In this document: piece after piece, positions 10,918 to 20,660 of the stretch
Layout: the number at the start of each line of letters is the position of its first letter
Position numbering within the stretch: position 1 is the stretch's first letter
Assembly (NCBI RefSeq): GCF_024584515.1
Contig: NZ_CP102173.1
Span: forward strand, 1,116,001-1,180,000
DNA: 64,000 bases
From: Aeromicrobium wangtongii
GTDB taxonomy: Bacteria > Actinomycetota > Actinomycetes > Propionibacteriales > Nocardioidaceae
Reading direction: 5' to 3'
Program-made: the position numbers and the translations under genes
Notes under the pieces: model-generated
Databases searched by the model: none
The model's input: only the letters and a program-made list of their open reading frames with translations
Told to the model about the DNA's origin: nothing

Positions 10918-12615
10918 GTGCTCCAGGCTGCTGATGACACATTCCGGCTGAATGCCGATTTCTTCGACTACACGATCATCGCGCTGTACTTCGCGGTCGT
11001 GCTGGGCATCGGCATCCTGGCCAGGCGCCAGGTCTCGTCGAGCCTGGACTTCTTCCTGTCCGGACGCTCCCTGCCCGCCTGGGTGACCGGCCTGGCGTTC
11101 ATCTCGGCCAACCTCGGTGCCGTCGAGATCATGGGCATGTCGGCCAACGGCGCCCAGTTCGGCGTCGCCACATTCCATTACTTCTGGATCGGCGCCGTCC
11201 CGGCCATGCTGTTCCTCGGCATCGTGATGATGCCGTTCTACTACGGCTCGGGCGTGCGCAGCGTGCCGGAGTTCATGCGGCGGCGCTTCGGCACCGGGGC
11301 CCACCTGGTCAACGCGCTGAGCTTCTCGATCGCGCAGCTCCTGATCGCCGGCATCAACCTGTACCTGCTCGCGACGATCGTCAACCGCCTGCTCGGCTGG
11401 CCCCTGTGGGTCTCGCTGATCGTCGCGGCGCTGGTGGTCCTGAGCTACATCACCCTCGGCGGCCTCTCGGCGGCGATCTACAACGAGGTGCTGCAGTTCT
11501 TCGTCATCGTCGCCGCGCTGACCCCCCTGACGATCCTGGCGCTGCACAAGGTCGGCGGCTGGGAGGGCATCAAGGAGAAGGTGCAGCCCAACTCCGAGCA
11601 GCTGTCGTCCTGGCCCGGCACCGACCTGACCGGCATCGACAACCCGGTCCTGTCCACGATCGGCATCGTGTTCGGTCTGGGCTTCGTCCTCTCCTTCGGC
11701 TACTGGACCACCAACTTCGTCGAGGTGCAGCGGGCGATGGCGTCCGACTCGCTGTCCGCAGCCCGGCGCGCGCCGATCATCGGCGCCTTCCCCAAGATGT
11801 TCATCCCGTTCATCGTCATCATCCCCGGCATGGCGGCGGCCATCATCATCCCGGAGATCGCGAACCTGAAGTCCGGCGAGGGCAGCTCCGGCGGGGCCAC
11901 CTACAACGACGCGATCCTGCTGCTGATGCGCGACCTGCTGCCCAACGGCATGCTCGGCGTGGCGATCGCCGGCCTGCTGGCCTCGTTCATGGCCGGCATG
12001 GCCGCCAACATCTCGGCGTTCAACACGGTGTTCTCGTACGACCTGTGGCAGCAGTACGTCAAGAAGGACAAGCCGGACGACTACTACACGCTGGTGGGCC
12101 GGATCGCGACGCTCGCCGCGACCATCACGGCGATCGGCACGGCGTGGTTCGCGTCCAACTACGACAACCTGATGAACTACCTGCAGACGCTGTTCGGCTT
12201 CTTCAACGCTCCGCTGTTCGCGACGTTCATCCTCGGTATGTTCTGGAAGCGGATGACCGCGACGGCCGGCTGGACCGGCCTCGTCTCGGGCACCGCCGCA
12301 GCCGTGGCCGTCGCCTTCCTGAGCGAGGACGCCTTCGGCAGCGCGAGCACGGGCCTCATCCCGTTGGCGGGGCAGGGCGCGAGCTTCGTGGCCGCCGGCG
12401 CGGCGTTCGTGGTCGACATCGCGGTCAGCATCGTCGTGACGATGTTCACCAAGTCCAGGGACCCCAAGGAGCTGAAGGGCCTGGTGTACTCGTTGACGCC
12501 GAAGGAGTCGCTCGTCGACCCCGACAGCGCGGCGCTCCCGTGGTACCAGTCGCCGACGAAGCTGGCAGGCATCGGCCTGGCGATCGTGATCGTCCTGAAC
12601 CTGATGTTCCGATAG
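10918..12615 (+). CDS. Sodium:solute symporter (SSS family)
   Basis: The 565-residue integral membrane protein has about 13-14 hydrophobic helices and the SSS layout: an outer N-terminus, DYTIIALYFAVVLGIGI as first helix, DFFLSGRSLPAW, and SANLGAVEIMG in the unwound first core helix region. SFGYWTTNFVEVQRAMASDS is the characteristic middle segment. It would couple substrate uptake to the sodium gradient. The closest described types are SglT-like sugar or solute transporters, but the substrate cannot be read. GTG at 10918 is preceded by a strong GAGGAGGAA site. A small two-helix protein follows after 9 bp. Confidence 0.88.
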   Translation: MLQAADDTFRLNADFFDYTIIALYFAVVLGIGILARRQVSSSLDFFLSGRSLPAWVTGLAFISANLGAVEIMGMSANGAQFGVATFHYFWIGAVPAMLFLGIVMMPFYYGSGVRSVPEFMRRRFGTGAHLVNALSFSIAQLLIAGINLYLLATIVNRLLGWPLWVSLIVAALVVLSYITLGGLSAAIYNEVLQFFVIVAALTPLTILALHKVGGWEGIKEKVQPNSEQLSSWPGTDLTGIDNPVLSTIGIVFGLGFVLSFGYWTTNFVEVQRAMASDSLSAARRAPIIGAFPKMFIPFIVIIPGMAAAIIIPEIANLKSGEGSSGGATYNDAILLLMRDLLPNGMLGVAIAGLLASFMAGMAANISAFNTVFSYDLWQQYVKKDKPDDYYTLVGRIATLAATITAIGTAWFASNYDNLMNYLQTLFGFFNAPLFATFILGMFWKRMTATAGWTGLVSGTAAAVAVAFLSEDAFGSASTGLIPLAGQGASFVAAGAAFVVDIAVSIVVTMFTKSRDPKELKGLVYSLTPKESLVDPDSAALPWYQSPTKLAGIGLAIVIVLNLMFR

Positions 12616-12624
12616 GAGAGCGTG

Positions 12625-12906
12625 ATGACCGAGAATGCGCGCACGAACGACAAGCCGGTGAAGAAGCAGAAGGCCGGGCTCTTCGACATCCGGTACATGA
12701 TCGCCGGGCTCATCGGCGTCTACGGCGTGATCCTGGTGCTGCTGGGGCTGTTCAACGCCTCCGAGGAGGAGCTGGCCCGCGGCGACGGCATCAACATCAA
12801 CCTGTGGGCCGGCATCGGGATGCTCGTGGCTGCCGCGGTGTTCGGCATCTGGGCCCGTCTGCGTCCCGTCGTGGTGCCCGTCGAGGCGCCCGTTGAGAAG
12901 GACTAG
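12625..12906 (+). CDS. Small two-helix membrane protein paired with the symporter
   Basis: The 93-residue protein has a charged, lysine-rich N-terminus (about 1-18) and two hydrophobic segments (about 25-42 and 60-78) ending in a proline- and valine-rich tail. It begins 9 bp after the symporter with a GGAGAG ribosome binding site; GTG at 12622 is an equally possible start one codon earlier. I do not recognise a family function. Constant co-transcription with an SSS transporter suggests an accessory subunit, by analogy with small partners of other symporters, but that is inference. Confidence 0.7.
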   Translation: MTENARTNDKPVKKQKAGLFDIRYMIAGLIGVYGVILVLLGLFNASEEELARGDGININLWAGIGMLVAAAVFGIWARLRPVVVPVEAPVEKD

Positions 12907-12919
12907 GTCCTGCCACCGG

Positions 12920-12925
12920 TAACAT
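12920..12925 (+). promoter_or_regulatory. -10 element of leaderless leuS promoter
   Basis: TAACAT is followed by 7 nt and GTG at 12933. The alternative ATG at 12924 overlaps the element itself, so GTG is the better start. Confidence 0.6.
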
Positions 12926-12932
12926 GCGGGCA

Positions 12933-15752
12933 GTGAGCACGCCTGAAGAGACACCCACCTCGTACCGCTACACGAGCGACCTGGCCGGCGACATCGAGCG
13001 CCGTTGGCAGGACAGGTGGGACGCCGAGGGAACCTTCGAGGCCCCGAACCCCGTGGGCGACCTCGCGGGTGACGTCTCGGGCGACAAGTACTTCATCATG
13101 GACATGTTCCCGTACCCCTCGGGTGCGGGCCTGCACGTCGGCCACCCGCTGGGTTACATCGCGACCGACGTGGTCGGCCGCTACCGCCGCATGCTGGGCG
13201 ACAACGTCCTGCACGCGCTGGGCTACGACGCCTTCGGCCTGCCGGCCGAGATCCACGCGGTGCAGACCGGCGAGCACCCGCGCACCAACACGTTGTCGAA
13301 CATCGCCAACATGCGCCGCCAGCTGCGCCGGTTGGGTCTGGCGCACGATCCGCGCCGCAGCTTCGCGACGATCGATCCGGACTTCGTGCGCTGGACGCAG
13401 TGGATCTTCATCCAGATCTTCGAGTCCTGGTACGACGAGGACCAGCAGAAGGCCCGTCCGATCAGCGAGCTGCGCGCCGAGTACGAGTCCGGCGTCCGCA
13501 CCGCGCCCGACGGCGCCGGCTGGGCCGAGCTCGGCCCGCTCGAGCGACGCATCCTGATCGACTCGCGCCGCCTCGCCTACGTCGACGAGTCGCCGGTCAA
13601 CTGGTGCCCGGGCCTGGGCACCGTGCTGGCCAACGAGGAGGTCACGGCCGAGGGTCGCAGCGAGCGCGGCAACTTCCCGGTCTTCACGCGCAACCTGCGC
13701 CAGTGGAAGATGCGCATCACCGCCTACTCCGACCGCCTGATCGACGACCTGGAGCGCGTCGACTGGCCCGAGTCGGTCAAGAACATGCAGCGCAACTGGA
13801 TCGGACGCTCGCACGGCGCCCGGGTCCGGTTCGACGTGCCGGCGGCGGCTGCGTCCTTCGACGTCTTCACGACCCGTCCCGACACCCTGTTCGGTGCGAC
13901 GTACGCAGTGCTTGCGCCCGAGCACGAGCTCGTGGGTGCACTGACCACCGAGGCGTGGCCCGAGGGAACGCCGCGCGCGTGGACCAACGGCGTCGCGACA
14001 CCGGCCGAGGCGGTCGCGGCCTATCGTGCCGCGGCGGCGGCCAAGACCGACCTGGAGCGCCAGGAGAACAAGGACAAGACCGGTGTGTTCACCGGCTCGT
14101 ACGCGGTCAACCCCGTCAACGGCGAGCAGATCCCGGTCTTCATCGCCGACTACGTGCTGACCGGCTACGGCACGGGCGCCATCATGGCCGTGCCCGGGGG
14201 CGACCAGCGCGACTGGGAGTTCGCGCAGGCCTACGGACTGCCGATCATCCACACCGTCCAGCCGCCCGAGGGCGTCGAGGGCGCCTACCCCGGTGAGGGC
14301 CCGGCGGTGAACTCCGCGCACGGCGACCTGGACATCAACGGGCTGGCCGTCGACGCGGCCAAGACCGCCGTCATCGAGTGGCTGCAGGAGCACGGGGCCG
14401 GCGAGGGCACCACGACCTACCGCCTGCGCGACTGGCTGTTCAGCCGCCAGCGGTACTGGGGCGAGCCGTTCCCCATCGTCTACGACGAGCTGGACCAGCC
14501 CATCGCGGTGCCCGACCACATGCTGCCCGTCGAGCTGCCGGACGTCCCGGACTACTCGCCGAAGACCTACGAGCCCGAGGACGCCGACAGCGAGCCGGAG
14601 CCGCCGCTGGCACGCGCCGACGACTGGGTGCACGTGCTGCTCGACCTCGGTGACGGCCCGCGCCACTACCGGCGCGAGACCAACACGATGCCCAACTGGG
14701 CCGGATCGTCCTGGTACGAGCTGCGCTACACCGACCCGCACAACACCGAGGCCATCGCCGACCCGGAGAACGAGCGCTACTGGCTCGGCCCCCGCACGCC
14801 CGGCGGCACCGGTGGCGTCGACCTGTACGTCGGCGGCGTCGAGCACGCGGTCCTGCACCTGCTGTACGCGCGCTTCTGGCACAAGGTGCTGTTCGACCTG
14901 GGCCACGTGTCCAGCGAGGAGCCGTTCCACCGCTTGTTCAACCAGGGCTACATCCAGGCCTACGCGTACGTCGACGAGCGGGGGACCTACGTGCCCGCCG
15001 ACCAGGTCGAGGAGCGCGACGGCGGGTACTGGTACGCCGGCAAGCCCGTCACCCGTGAGTACGGGAAGATGGGCAAGAGCCTCAAGAACGTCGTGACCCC
15101 CGACGAGATGTACGACGCGTACGGCGCTGACACCTTCCGGGTCTACGAGATGTCGATGGGCCCGTTGGACGTCTCCCGGCCGTGGGAGACCCGCGCCGTC
15201 GTCGGCTCGCAGCGCTTCCTGCAGCGCGTCTGGCGCCTGTTGGTCGACGAGGAGACCGGCGACCTGCGGGTCGATGACGAGCCGCTGGACGCAGCGACGC
15301 TGCACGTCCTGCACACCACGATCGACGGGGTGCGCGGCGACATGCAGGACCTGCGGTTCAACACCGCGATCGCCAAGCTGATCGAGCTGACCAACCACCT
15401 GACGAAGGTCGGCGTGAGCAGCCGGGCGGCGGTCGAGCCGCTCGTCCTGATGCTCGCACCGCTGGCACCCCACCTGGCCGAGGAGCTGTGGTCGCGGCTG
15501 GGGCACACCGAGTCGCTGACGCATGCGGCCTACCCGGTCGCCGACCCGGCCCACCTGACGTCCAGCTCGGTCACCTGCGTCGTGCAGGTGCTGGGCAAGG
15601 TGCGCGGCAAGCTGGAGGTCAGCCCCGACATCTCCGACGACGAGCTGACCGCACTGGCGCTGGCCGAGCCCAATGTCGTCAAGACGATCGACGGTCGCGA
15701 GATCCGCAAGGTCATCGTGAAGGCGCCCAAGCTCGTCAGCATCGTCGTCTAG
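12933..15752 (+). CDS. leuS: Leucyl-tRNA synthetase
   Basis: This class I synthetase charges tRNA-Leu. At 939 residues it is of full length, with the HIGH-type motif HVGH at 68-71 in a [16 protein letters not shown] context and the KMSKS-type motif KMGKS at 712-716. The editing domain lies between them ([42 protein letters not shown]), with the threonine-rich peptide and conserved aspartate region. The [19 protein letters not shown] segment and the C-terminal domain are intact. GTG at 12933 is chosen because of the -10 element 7 nt upstream. The degV gene follows after 27 bp with its own promoter. Confidence 0.97.
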   Translation: MSTPEETPTSYRYTSDLAGDIERRWQDRWDAEGTFEAPNPVGDLAGDVSGDKYFIMDMFPYPSGAGLHVGHPLGYIATDVVGRYRRMLGDNVLHALGYDAFGLPAEIHAVQTGEHPRTNTLSNIANMRRQLRRLGLAHDPRRSFATIDPDFVRWTQWIFIQIFESWYDEDQQKARPISELRAEYESGVRTAPDGAGWAELGPLERRILIDSRRLAYVDESPVNWCPGLGTVLANEEVTAEGRSERGNFPVFTRNLRQWKMRITAYSDRLIDDLERVDWPESVKNMQRNWIGRSHGARVRFDVPAAAASFDVFTTRPDTLFGATYAVLAPEHELVGALTTEAWPEGTPRAWTNGVATPAEAVAAYRAAAAAKTDLERQENKDKTGVFTGSYAVNPVNGEQIPVFIADYVLTGYGTGAIMAVPGGDQRDWEFAQAYGLPIIHTVQPPEGVEGAYPGEGPAVNSAHGDLDINGLAVDAAKTAVIEWLQEHGAGEGTTTYRLRDWLFSRQRYWGEPFPIVYDELDQPIAVPDHMLPVELPDVPDYSPKTYEPEDADSEPEPPLARADDWVHVLLDLGDGPRHYRRETNTMPNWAGSSWYELRYTDPHNTEAIADPENERYWLGPRTPGGTGGVDLYVGGVEHAVLHLLYARFWHKVLFDLGHVSSEEPFHRLFNQGYIQAYAYVDERGTYVPADQVEERDGGYWYAGKPVTREYGKMGKSLKNVVTPDEMYDAYGADTFRVYEMSMGPLDVSRPWETRAVVGSQRFLQRVWRLLVDEETGDLRVDDEPLDAATLHVLHTTIDGVRGDMQDLRFNTAIAKLIELTNHLTKVGVSSRAAVEPLVLMLAPLAPHLAEELWSRLGHTESLTHAAYPVADPAHLTSSSVTCVVQVLGKVRGKLEVSPDISDDELTALALAEPNVVKTIDGREIRKVIVKAPKLVSIVV

Positions 15753-15767
15753 GACGCACGGCTCGGA

Positions 15768-15773
15768 TACCAT
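15768..15773 (+). promoter_or_regulatory. -10 element of leaderless degV-like promoter
   Basis: TACCAT is followed by 6 nt and ATG at 15780. Confidence 0.55.
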
Positions 15774-15779
15774 TCGCGC

Positions 15780-16625
15780 ATGCCCCGCATCGCCGTCGTC
15801 ACGGACTCGACGTCTTCACTGTCGCCGAACGATGCGCTGCGCGAGGACATCACGGTCGTCCCGCTCCAGGTCATCATCGGCGCGGACGTCTTCACCGAGG
15901 GCCACGACGTCACGGCGGACATGATCGCCGAGGCGCTGGCCGGTTTCGTGCCGGTGAGCACCTCGCGTCCGACCCCCGATGACTTCCTGGCGGTGTACGA
16001 GCGGCTCGCGGCCGAGGGAGCCGAGGCGATCGTCTCGGTGCACCTGAGCGCCCGGATGTCGGGGACGCTGGACTCCGCGGTGCTGGCCTCCAAGCAGTGC
16101 TCGATCCCGGTGACCTGCATCGACTCCACCCAGGTGGGCATCGCCACGGGATTCGCCGCCGGTCGTGCCGCCCAGGCTCGGGACGCCGGCGAGGACGCCG
16201 TCGGCGTTGCGGAGGCCGCCCGGCAGGCGGGGGAGAGCTCGACCGCGCTGCTGTACGTCGACACGCTGGAGTACCTGCGCCGCGGCGGACGGGTCGGCGC
16301 CGCGGCCGCGCTGATCGGCTCGGCCCTCGCGGTCAAGCCGCTGCTCACGATCACCGACGGGCTCGTGGTGCCGCTCGAGCGCGTCCGGACCAAGGCCAAG
16401 GCGCTGGCCCGGCTCGAGGCCCTCGCCGTCGAGCAGGCGACGTCGTGCGAGAACGGCTTCGACATCGGCGTGCAGCACCTGGCCAGCCTGCCGACCGCGA
16501 ATGCCGTCGCGGGACGGCTCGCCGCCACGCTGGACCGCGAGAGCATCGCGGTGGACGAGGTCGGCGCGGCGATCGGCGCCCATGTCGGCCCGGGGATGAT
16601 CGCCGTCACCATCACCCCGCGCTGA
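15780..16625 (+). CDS. DegV family fatty-acid-binding protein
   Basis: The 281-residue cytoplasmic protein starts MPRIAVVTDSTSSLSP, the DegV signature with the serine/threonine pocket that holds the carboxylate of a bound fatty acid. Further family blocks are STSRPTPDDFLAVYERL, IVSVHLSARMSGTLDSA and YVDTLEYLRRGGRVGAA. Members act as fatty-acid-binding subunits (FakB) for a fatty acid kinase in firmicutes; no kinase partner is in this window. It stands alone between leuS and comEA with a leaderless promoter. Confidence 0.93.
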   Translation: MPRIAVVTDSTSSLSPNDALREDITVVPLQVIIGADVFTEGHDVTADMIAEALAGFVPVSTSRPTPDDFLAVYERLAAEGAEAIVSVHLSARMSGTLDSAVLASKQCSIPVTCIDSTQVGIATGFAAGRAAQARDAGEDAVGVAEAARQAGESSTALLYVDTLEYLRRGGRVGAAAALIGSALAVKPLLTITDGLVVPLERVRTKAKALARLEALAVEQATSCENGFDIGVQHLASLPTANAVAGRLAATLDRESIAVDEVGAAIGAHVGPGMIAVTITPR

Positions 16626-16667
16626 CCCAGCGGCTGCGGCGTCCACCGGGTGCGACCCCGGATCCGC

Positions 16668-16676
16668 TTGTCCACA
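16668..16676 (+). promoter_or_regulatory. Single DnaA-box-like nonamer upstream of comEA
   Basis: TTGTCCACA matches the actinobacterial DnaA box and sits 53 bp before comEA. Only one copy is present and no other origin features are near, so it may be a regulatory site or chance. Confidence 0.3.
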
Positions 16677-16716
16677 GCCGGGATCAGCGGCGCTCCCGAT
16701 CGCCGGCGGTGGTGCC

Positions 16717-16722
16717 TACCGT
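16717..16722 (+). promoter_or_regulatory. -10 element of leaderless comEA promoter
   Basis: TACCGT is followed by 6 nt and GTG at 16729. Confidence 0.6.
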
Positions 16723-16728
16723 CGAGGA

Positions 16729-17472
16729 GTGAGACCAACCCGACGAGACGATCCGGACGAGACGCGCGCCGAGATCGCCCGTCGCCGGCTCGCGGCGCTC
16801 GCTGCCTCGTTCGACGCCGAGCTGCCTCCGGCGGACGACGAGGCGCCGGTGCCGCGCCGCCGCACCGAGATCCCGCACGTGCGCGCGCTCGGTGCGCTCG
16901 CCGTGGCCGGCTCCGTGCTGCTGGTCTGGTGGCTGCTGGCCGGGCGGCCGCACGCCAGCGATCCGGTCGCGCCGCTGGCCTTCGCGCCGTCGGCGAGCGC
17001 ATCGGCCGGTGCGGCGGCGTCGGGCGCTCCCGGCGGTCTCCTGGTCATCGACGTGGTGGGCAAGGTCAAGCAGCCGGGCATCGTGACGGTCCCGAAGGGT
17101 TCGCGGGTGTACGAGGCGATCGAGGCCGCCGGCGGCCTGAGGGGACGGGTCGACACGACAGCGCTCAACCTGGCTCGTGAGCTCAGCGACGGCGAGCAGA
17201 TCCTGGTCGGTCTCGACCCCGTCGAGGTGGCCGGTGCCCCGGCGGGGACCGCGCCTCCCGCCGGCGGCGCCACGGCGGGAGGAAAGGTCAACCTCAACAC
17301 CGCGACGGCCGAACAGCTGGACACGCTGCCGGGAGTCGGCCCCGTCACGGCGCAGGCCATCCTCGGCTGGCGGGAGACGAACGGCCGCTTCGGCAGCGTC
17401 GAGGACCTGCTCGACGTCAAGGGCATCGGCGAGGCGACGCTCGCCGAGCTGCGCGATCTCGTCGTGGTGTGA
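16729..17472 (+). CDS. comEA: ComEA family helix-hairpin-helix DNA-binding protein
   Basis: The 247-residue protein has a cytoplasmic N-terminus of about 50 residues, one membrane helix (about 52-72), a low-complexity linker, an SLBB domain (VIDVVGKVKQPGIVTVPKG, about 104-150) and a C-terminal pair of helix-hairpin-helix motifs (VNLNTATAEQLDTLPGVGP, about 186-247). ComEA proteins bind DNA outside the membrane and hand it to ComEC. The gene overlaps comEC by 4 bp (GTGA). Natural competence is not established for most actinobacteria, so the physiological role is open. Confidence 0.92.
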   Translation: MRPTRRDDPDETRAEIARRRLAALAASFDAELPPADDEAPVPRRRTEIPHVRALGALAVAGSVLLVWWLLAGRPHASDPVAPLAFAPSASASAGAAASGAPGGLLVIDVVGKVKQPGIVTVPKGSRVYEAIEAAGGLRGRVDTTALNLARELSDGEQILVGLDPVEVAGAPAGTAPPAGGATAGGKVNLNTATAEQLDTLPGVGPVTAQAILGWRETNGRFGSVEDLLDVKGIGEATLAELRDLVVV

Positions 17473-19679
17473 ACCACGACGCCAGGATGGCGCCGGGCGC
17501 CGTCCTGGCCTGGGCACTGGCCGCCTGGCTGGTGACCACCGGATCGCCGGCTGCGGTCGCGGTGGCCGTTGCTGCCGTGGTCCTCGCTGCCGCCGTGTGG
17601 CGCCGGCGGTGGGCCAGACCGGTCCTGCTGGCCGCGGTCTGCGTGGCAGCCGTCGCCGCGTCGTGCGCGTGGCGTCTGGCGACCGTCGAGCAGTCACCGC
17701 TGGTCGACCTGGCCCGGGACGGCCGTCTCGCGATGCTCGAGGTCACCGTGAGCGGCGACGCCCGGGTGTTCAGGCTGCGCGGGCAGGACTCGACGATCGT
17801 GCAGGTCGTCGTGCGGAGGGTTGTCGTGGACGGATCCGAGCTGCGCCTGCGATCGCGGGCCACGGCCTTTCTCGACGGAAGGGCCGATGACCTCGTCGTC
17901 GGTCGGCGCGTCACCCTGCAGGGGCGGCTGGGGCCCTCGCACGACACCGACCGCAGCGCCGTCATCGACGTCGTCCGGCGCAGCGCGTCATCGGGTGCGG
18001 CCTGGTGGTGGGAGGCGTCAGAACGGGTGCGGGCCGGCGTCCGCCGGTCGGTGGAACGGTTGTCCGACGAGCCCCGGGCGCTGGTGCCCGCGCTGGTCGA
18101 CGGCGATGACAGCAGGATCTCCGACGAGGTCGAGGAGGACTTCCGCCGCAGCGGGCTGACGCACCTGATGGCGGTGTCCGGCAGCAACCTGACGATCGTC
18201 CTGGCGGTCACGATGGCGCTGGGCCGGGCCGCGGGCCTGCGCCGCCTGTGGATCGTCGGCCTGCTGTCCATCGTGGCCTTCGTCCTGCTGGCGCGTCCTG
18301 AGCCGAGCGTGGTGCGGGCCGCCGCGATGGGCGCCGTCGGGGTCGCGGCTCTCGGCTTCGGGGCACGTGGAGGCCTGCGGGCGCTGTGCTGGGCGGTCGT
18401 CGCGCTGCTGTTCCTCGATCCGTGGCTGGCCCGGTCGCCGGGCTTCATCCTGTCAGTCAGCGCCACGGCCGGAATCCTGCTGCTGGCGCCGATGCTCGTC
18501 CGGCGGCTGCAGACCTGGCTGCCGCACTGGTGCGCCGTGGCGGTCGCGGTGCCGCTGGCCGCACAGCTGGTCTGCACCCCGGCCATCGCGGCGCTGTCGG
18601 GTGAGGTCTCCCTGGTCGCGGTCGTGGCTAATCTGCTGGCCGCGCCTGCCGTCGCACCGGCCACGATCGCCGGCCTGGTCGGCGGGCTCCTGGCGGTCGT
18701 CTGGCCACCAGCCGGTCAGCTGTGCGGGGTCGTCGCCGGGGCCAGCGCCCGCTGGATCCTGGCCGTGGGGCACACCGCCGCGGACCTCGACTCCGCATCG
18801 CTGGAGTGGAACGCCCCGTGGCAGCTGCTCGTGCTGATCGTGCCGGCGGTGACCTGGGCCGCGATCCGGCTGGCATCGCGCCCGGTCCTGTTCACGGGCC
18901 TCGCGCTGGGCGTCCTGATCGGCATGTGGCGGCCTCCCGAGACGGGGTGGCCGCCGCCGGGCTGGGTCATGGTGGCGTGCGATGTCGGGCAGGGCGACGC
19001 CTCGGTGCTGCCCGTCGGCCCCGGCGAGGCGGTCGTGGTCGACACGGGGGAGCACGACGCTCCGGTCGACCGGTGCCTCGACTCCCTGGGCATCCACACG
19101 GTGCGGCTGCTCGTCCTGACCCACGCCCACGCCGATCACGTCGACGGCTGGCGCGGTGCGCTCGACGGCAGACGCGTCGACCAGGTGCTCGTCGGGACGT
19201 CCGGTGGGCCGTCGGTGCGGGGCGTCCCGCAGCACGAGGCGCGGGCGGGGGAGTCCTTCGCCCTCGGTGACACGGCGGCCGACGTCCTGTGGGCGCCGGC
19301 TGCCGCGGGGGAGGCCGGCGATCCCAACGCCGCCAGCGTCGTCCTCCTGGCGACGGTGCGCGGTGTGCGCATCCTGCTGACCGGGGACATCGGCGCGCAG
19401 GCCCAGCAGCGCCTGCTGCGCACCGGCGCCGACGTGTCGGCGGACGTCCTGAAGGTCCCGCACCACGGCAGCGCCGACCAGGACCCCGGGTTCATCGGGC
19501 AGGTGCGCGCCGCGATCGCGACGATCAGCGTCGGCGCCGACAACGACTACGGGCATCCCACCGCATCCCTGCTGGCCCTGCTGCGACGTGAGCGCGCCAG
19601 GACCTGGCGGACCGACACCGGCGGCGACATCGCGGTCGTCCTGGTGGATGGTCGACTGCGTGTCGTGACCCGCGACTAG
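17469..19679 (+). CDS. comEC: ComEC/Rec2 family DNA-uptake channel with metallo-beta-lactamase domain
   Basis: The 736-residue membrane protein has N-terminal helices, an outer OB-like region (about 70-165), a competence domain of many helices containing GLTHLMAVSGSNLTI (about 229-243), and a C-terminal metallo-beta-lactamase-like domain. The latter shows VMVACDVGQGDASVLPVG, VLTHAHADHVDGW and VLKVPHHGSADQD, so the zinc ligands are present. The domain may degrade the non-transported DNA strand, as proposed for the family. Start GTG overlaps comEA by 4 bp. A promoter for holA follows directly after the stop. Confidence 0.93.
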   Translation: MNHDARMAPGAVLAWALAAWLVTTGSPAAVAVAVAAVVLAAAVWRRRWARPVLLAAVCVAAVAASCAWRLATVEQSPLVDLARDGRLAMLEVTVSGDARVFRLRGQDSTIVQVVVRRVVVDGSELRLRSRATAFLDGRADDLVVGRRVTLQGRLGPSHDTDRSAVIDVVRRSASSGAAWWWEASERVRAGVRRSVERLSDEPRALVPALVDGDDSRISDEVEEDFRRSGLTHLMAVSGSNLTIVLAVTMALGRAAGLRRLWIVGLLSIVAFVLLARPEPSVVRAAAMGAVGVAALGFGARGGLRALCWAVVALLFLDPWLARSPGFILSVSATAGILLLAPMLVRRLQTWLPHWCAVAVAVPLAAQLVCTPAIAALSGEVSLVAVVANLLAAPAVAPATIAGLVGGLLAVVWPPAGQLCGVVAGASARWILAVGHTAADLDSASLEWNAPWQLLVLIVPAVTWAAIRLASRPVLFTGLALGVLIGMWRPPETGWPPPGWVMVACDVGQGDASVLPVGPGEAVVVDTGEHDAPVDRCLDSLGIHTVRLLVLTHAHADHVDGWRGALDGRRVDQVLVGTSGGPSVRGVPQHEARAGESFALGDTAADVLWAPAAAGEAGDPNAASVVLLATVRGVRILLTGDIGAQAQQRLLRTGADVSADVLKVPHHGSADQDPGFIGQVRAAIATISVGADNDYGHPTASLLALLRRERARTWRTDTGGDIAVVLVDGRLRVVTRD

Positions 19680-19682
19680 TCT
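19677..19682 (+). promoter_or_regulatory. -10 element of leaderless holA promoter
   Basis: TAGTCT, overlapping the comEC stop codon, is followed by 6 nt and GTG at 19689. Confidence 0.55.
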
Positions 19683-19688
19683 TGTCCC

Positions 19689-20660
19689 GTGGCCTCGGCA
19701 TTCGGCAAGATCCTGCTCATCACCGGCAATGCCGAGTTCCTGGCCGACCGGGTGCGGGCCAAGGCCGTCAAGGTCGTGACCGCCGAGCACCCCGAGTGCG
19801 AGGTCGCCACCACGACCTCGTCGGGGCTGCAGCCCGGCGAGCTCGCCGGCCTCACCAGCCCATCGCTGTTCAGCGATGCCAGCGCCCTGGTGCTGACCGA
19901 GCTGCAGGACCTCCCCGATGTCGCGCAGACCGAGCTGCTGGCGTATGCCGCTGAGCCGTCGCCGGACATCGCGGTGATCCTGGTGCACGGCGGCGGGCAG
20001 AAGGGCAAGGGCCTGCTCGACAAGCTGCGCAAGGCTTCCGCGGTGAGCGAGGTCAAGGTCGAGCAGCCCAAGTACGAGCGTGACTACGCGCGCTGGGTGT
20101 TCACCGAGGTCCGCGACCTGGGCGCCCGCATCGACGAGCAGGCAGCCAGCTATCTGGTCACGGCGGTGGGTCAGGACCTGCGGGCCCTGGCCGGCGCGGC
20201 CGACCAGCTGGTGGCCAATCTCGAGCCCGGCGCGCACATCGGCACCTCACTGGTGCAGCAGTACTTCGGCGGACGGGCCGACGTCCGCGGCTACGAGATC
20301 GCCGACGCCACGATCGACGGACGCATCGACGTCGCCCTCGAGCACGCCCGCTGGGCGGAGTCGGCCAAGATCGCGCCCGTGCTCATCACCAGCGCCCTGG
20401 CGACCGGCCTGCGGTCCCTGGCCAAGCTGGCCGGTGCGCCCGACGGCCTGCGCGACAACGAGCTCGCCACCCGCATCGGCGCTCCGCCGTTCAAGATCCG
20501 CACGATGCGCCAGCAGCTGCGCAGCTGGGACCCCCAGGGCTTGGCGGCCGCGATCTCCGCGGTCGCGCAGGCCGATCTGGACGTGAAGGGCGGCGCGGCC
20601 GATCCGGCCTTCGCCGTCGAGCGGATGGTGCTCGCGGTCGCTGCCCAACGGCGCCGCTGA
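19689..20660 (+). CDS. holA: DNA polymerase III delta subunit
   Basis: This clamp-loader subunit opens the sliding clamp during replication. The 323-residue protein matches the actinobacterial HolA family, with ILLITGNAEFLADRVRAKAV at the start, a Walker-like but degenerate AAA+ N-terminal part, LLDKLRKASAV and the C-terminal collar helices (LGAPDGLRDNE-type region about 240-320). It follows comEC, the usual location in actinobacteria. Its TGA overlaps the next ATG as TGATG. Confidence 0.9.
   Translation: MASAFGKILLITGNAEFLADRVRAKAVKVVTAEHPECEVATTTSSGLQPGELAGLTSPSLFSDASALVLTELQDLPDVAQTELLAYAAEPSPDIAVILVHGGGQKGKGLLDKLRKASAVSEVKVEQPKYERDYARWVFTEVRDLGARIDEQAASYLVTAVGQDLRALAGAADQLVANLEPGAHIGTSLVQQYFGGRADVRGYEIADATIDGRIDVALEHARWAESAKIAPVLITSALATGLRSLAKLAGAPDGLRDNELATRIGAPPFKIRTMRQQLRSWDPQGLAAAISAVAQADLDVKGGAADPAFAVERMVLAVAAQRRR

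Noticed and set aside
10723-12954. 743-codon minus-strand frame opposite the symporter
   Set aside because: Charged, repetitive composition and complete overlap with an obvious SSS transporter mark it as a shadow.
12903-15773. Long open frame antisense to leuS (956 codons)
   Set aside because: It has no recognisable domain or membrane pattern and mirrors a full-length synthetase. Long antisense frames are expected at this GC content.
16668-16676. Replication origin suggested by a DnaA box
   Set aside because: Only one box is seen, with no AT-rich region, dnaA or dnaN nearby.
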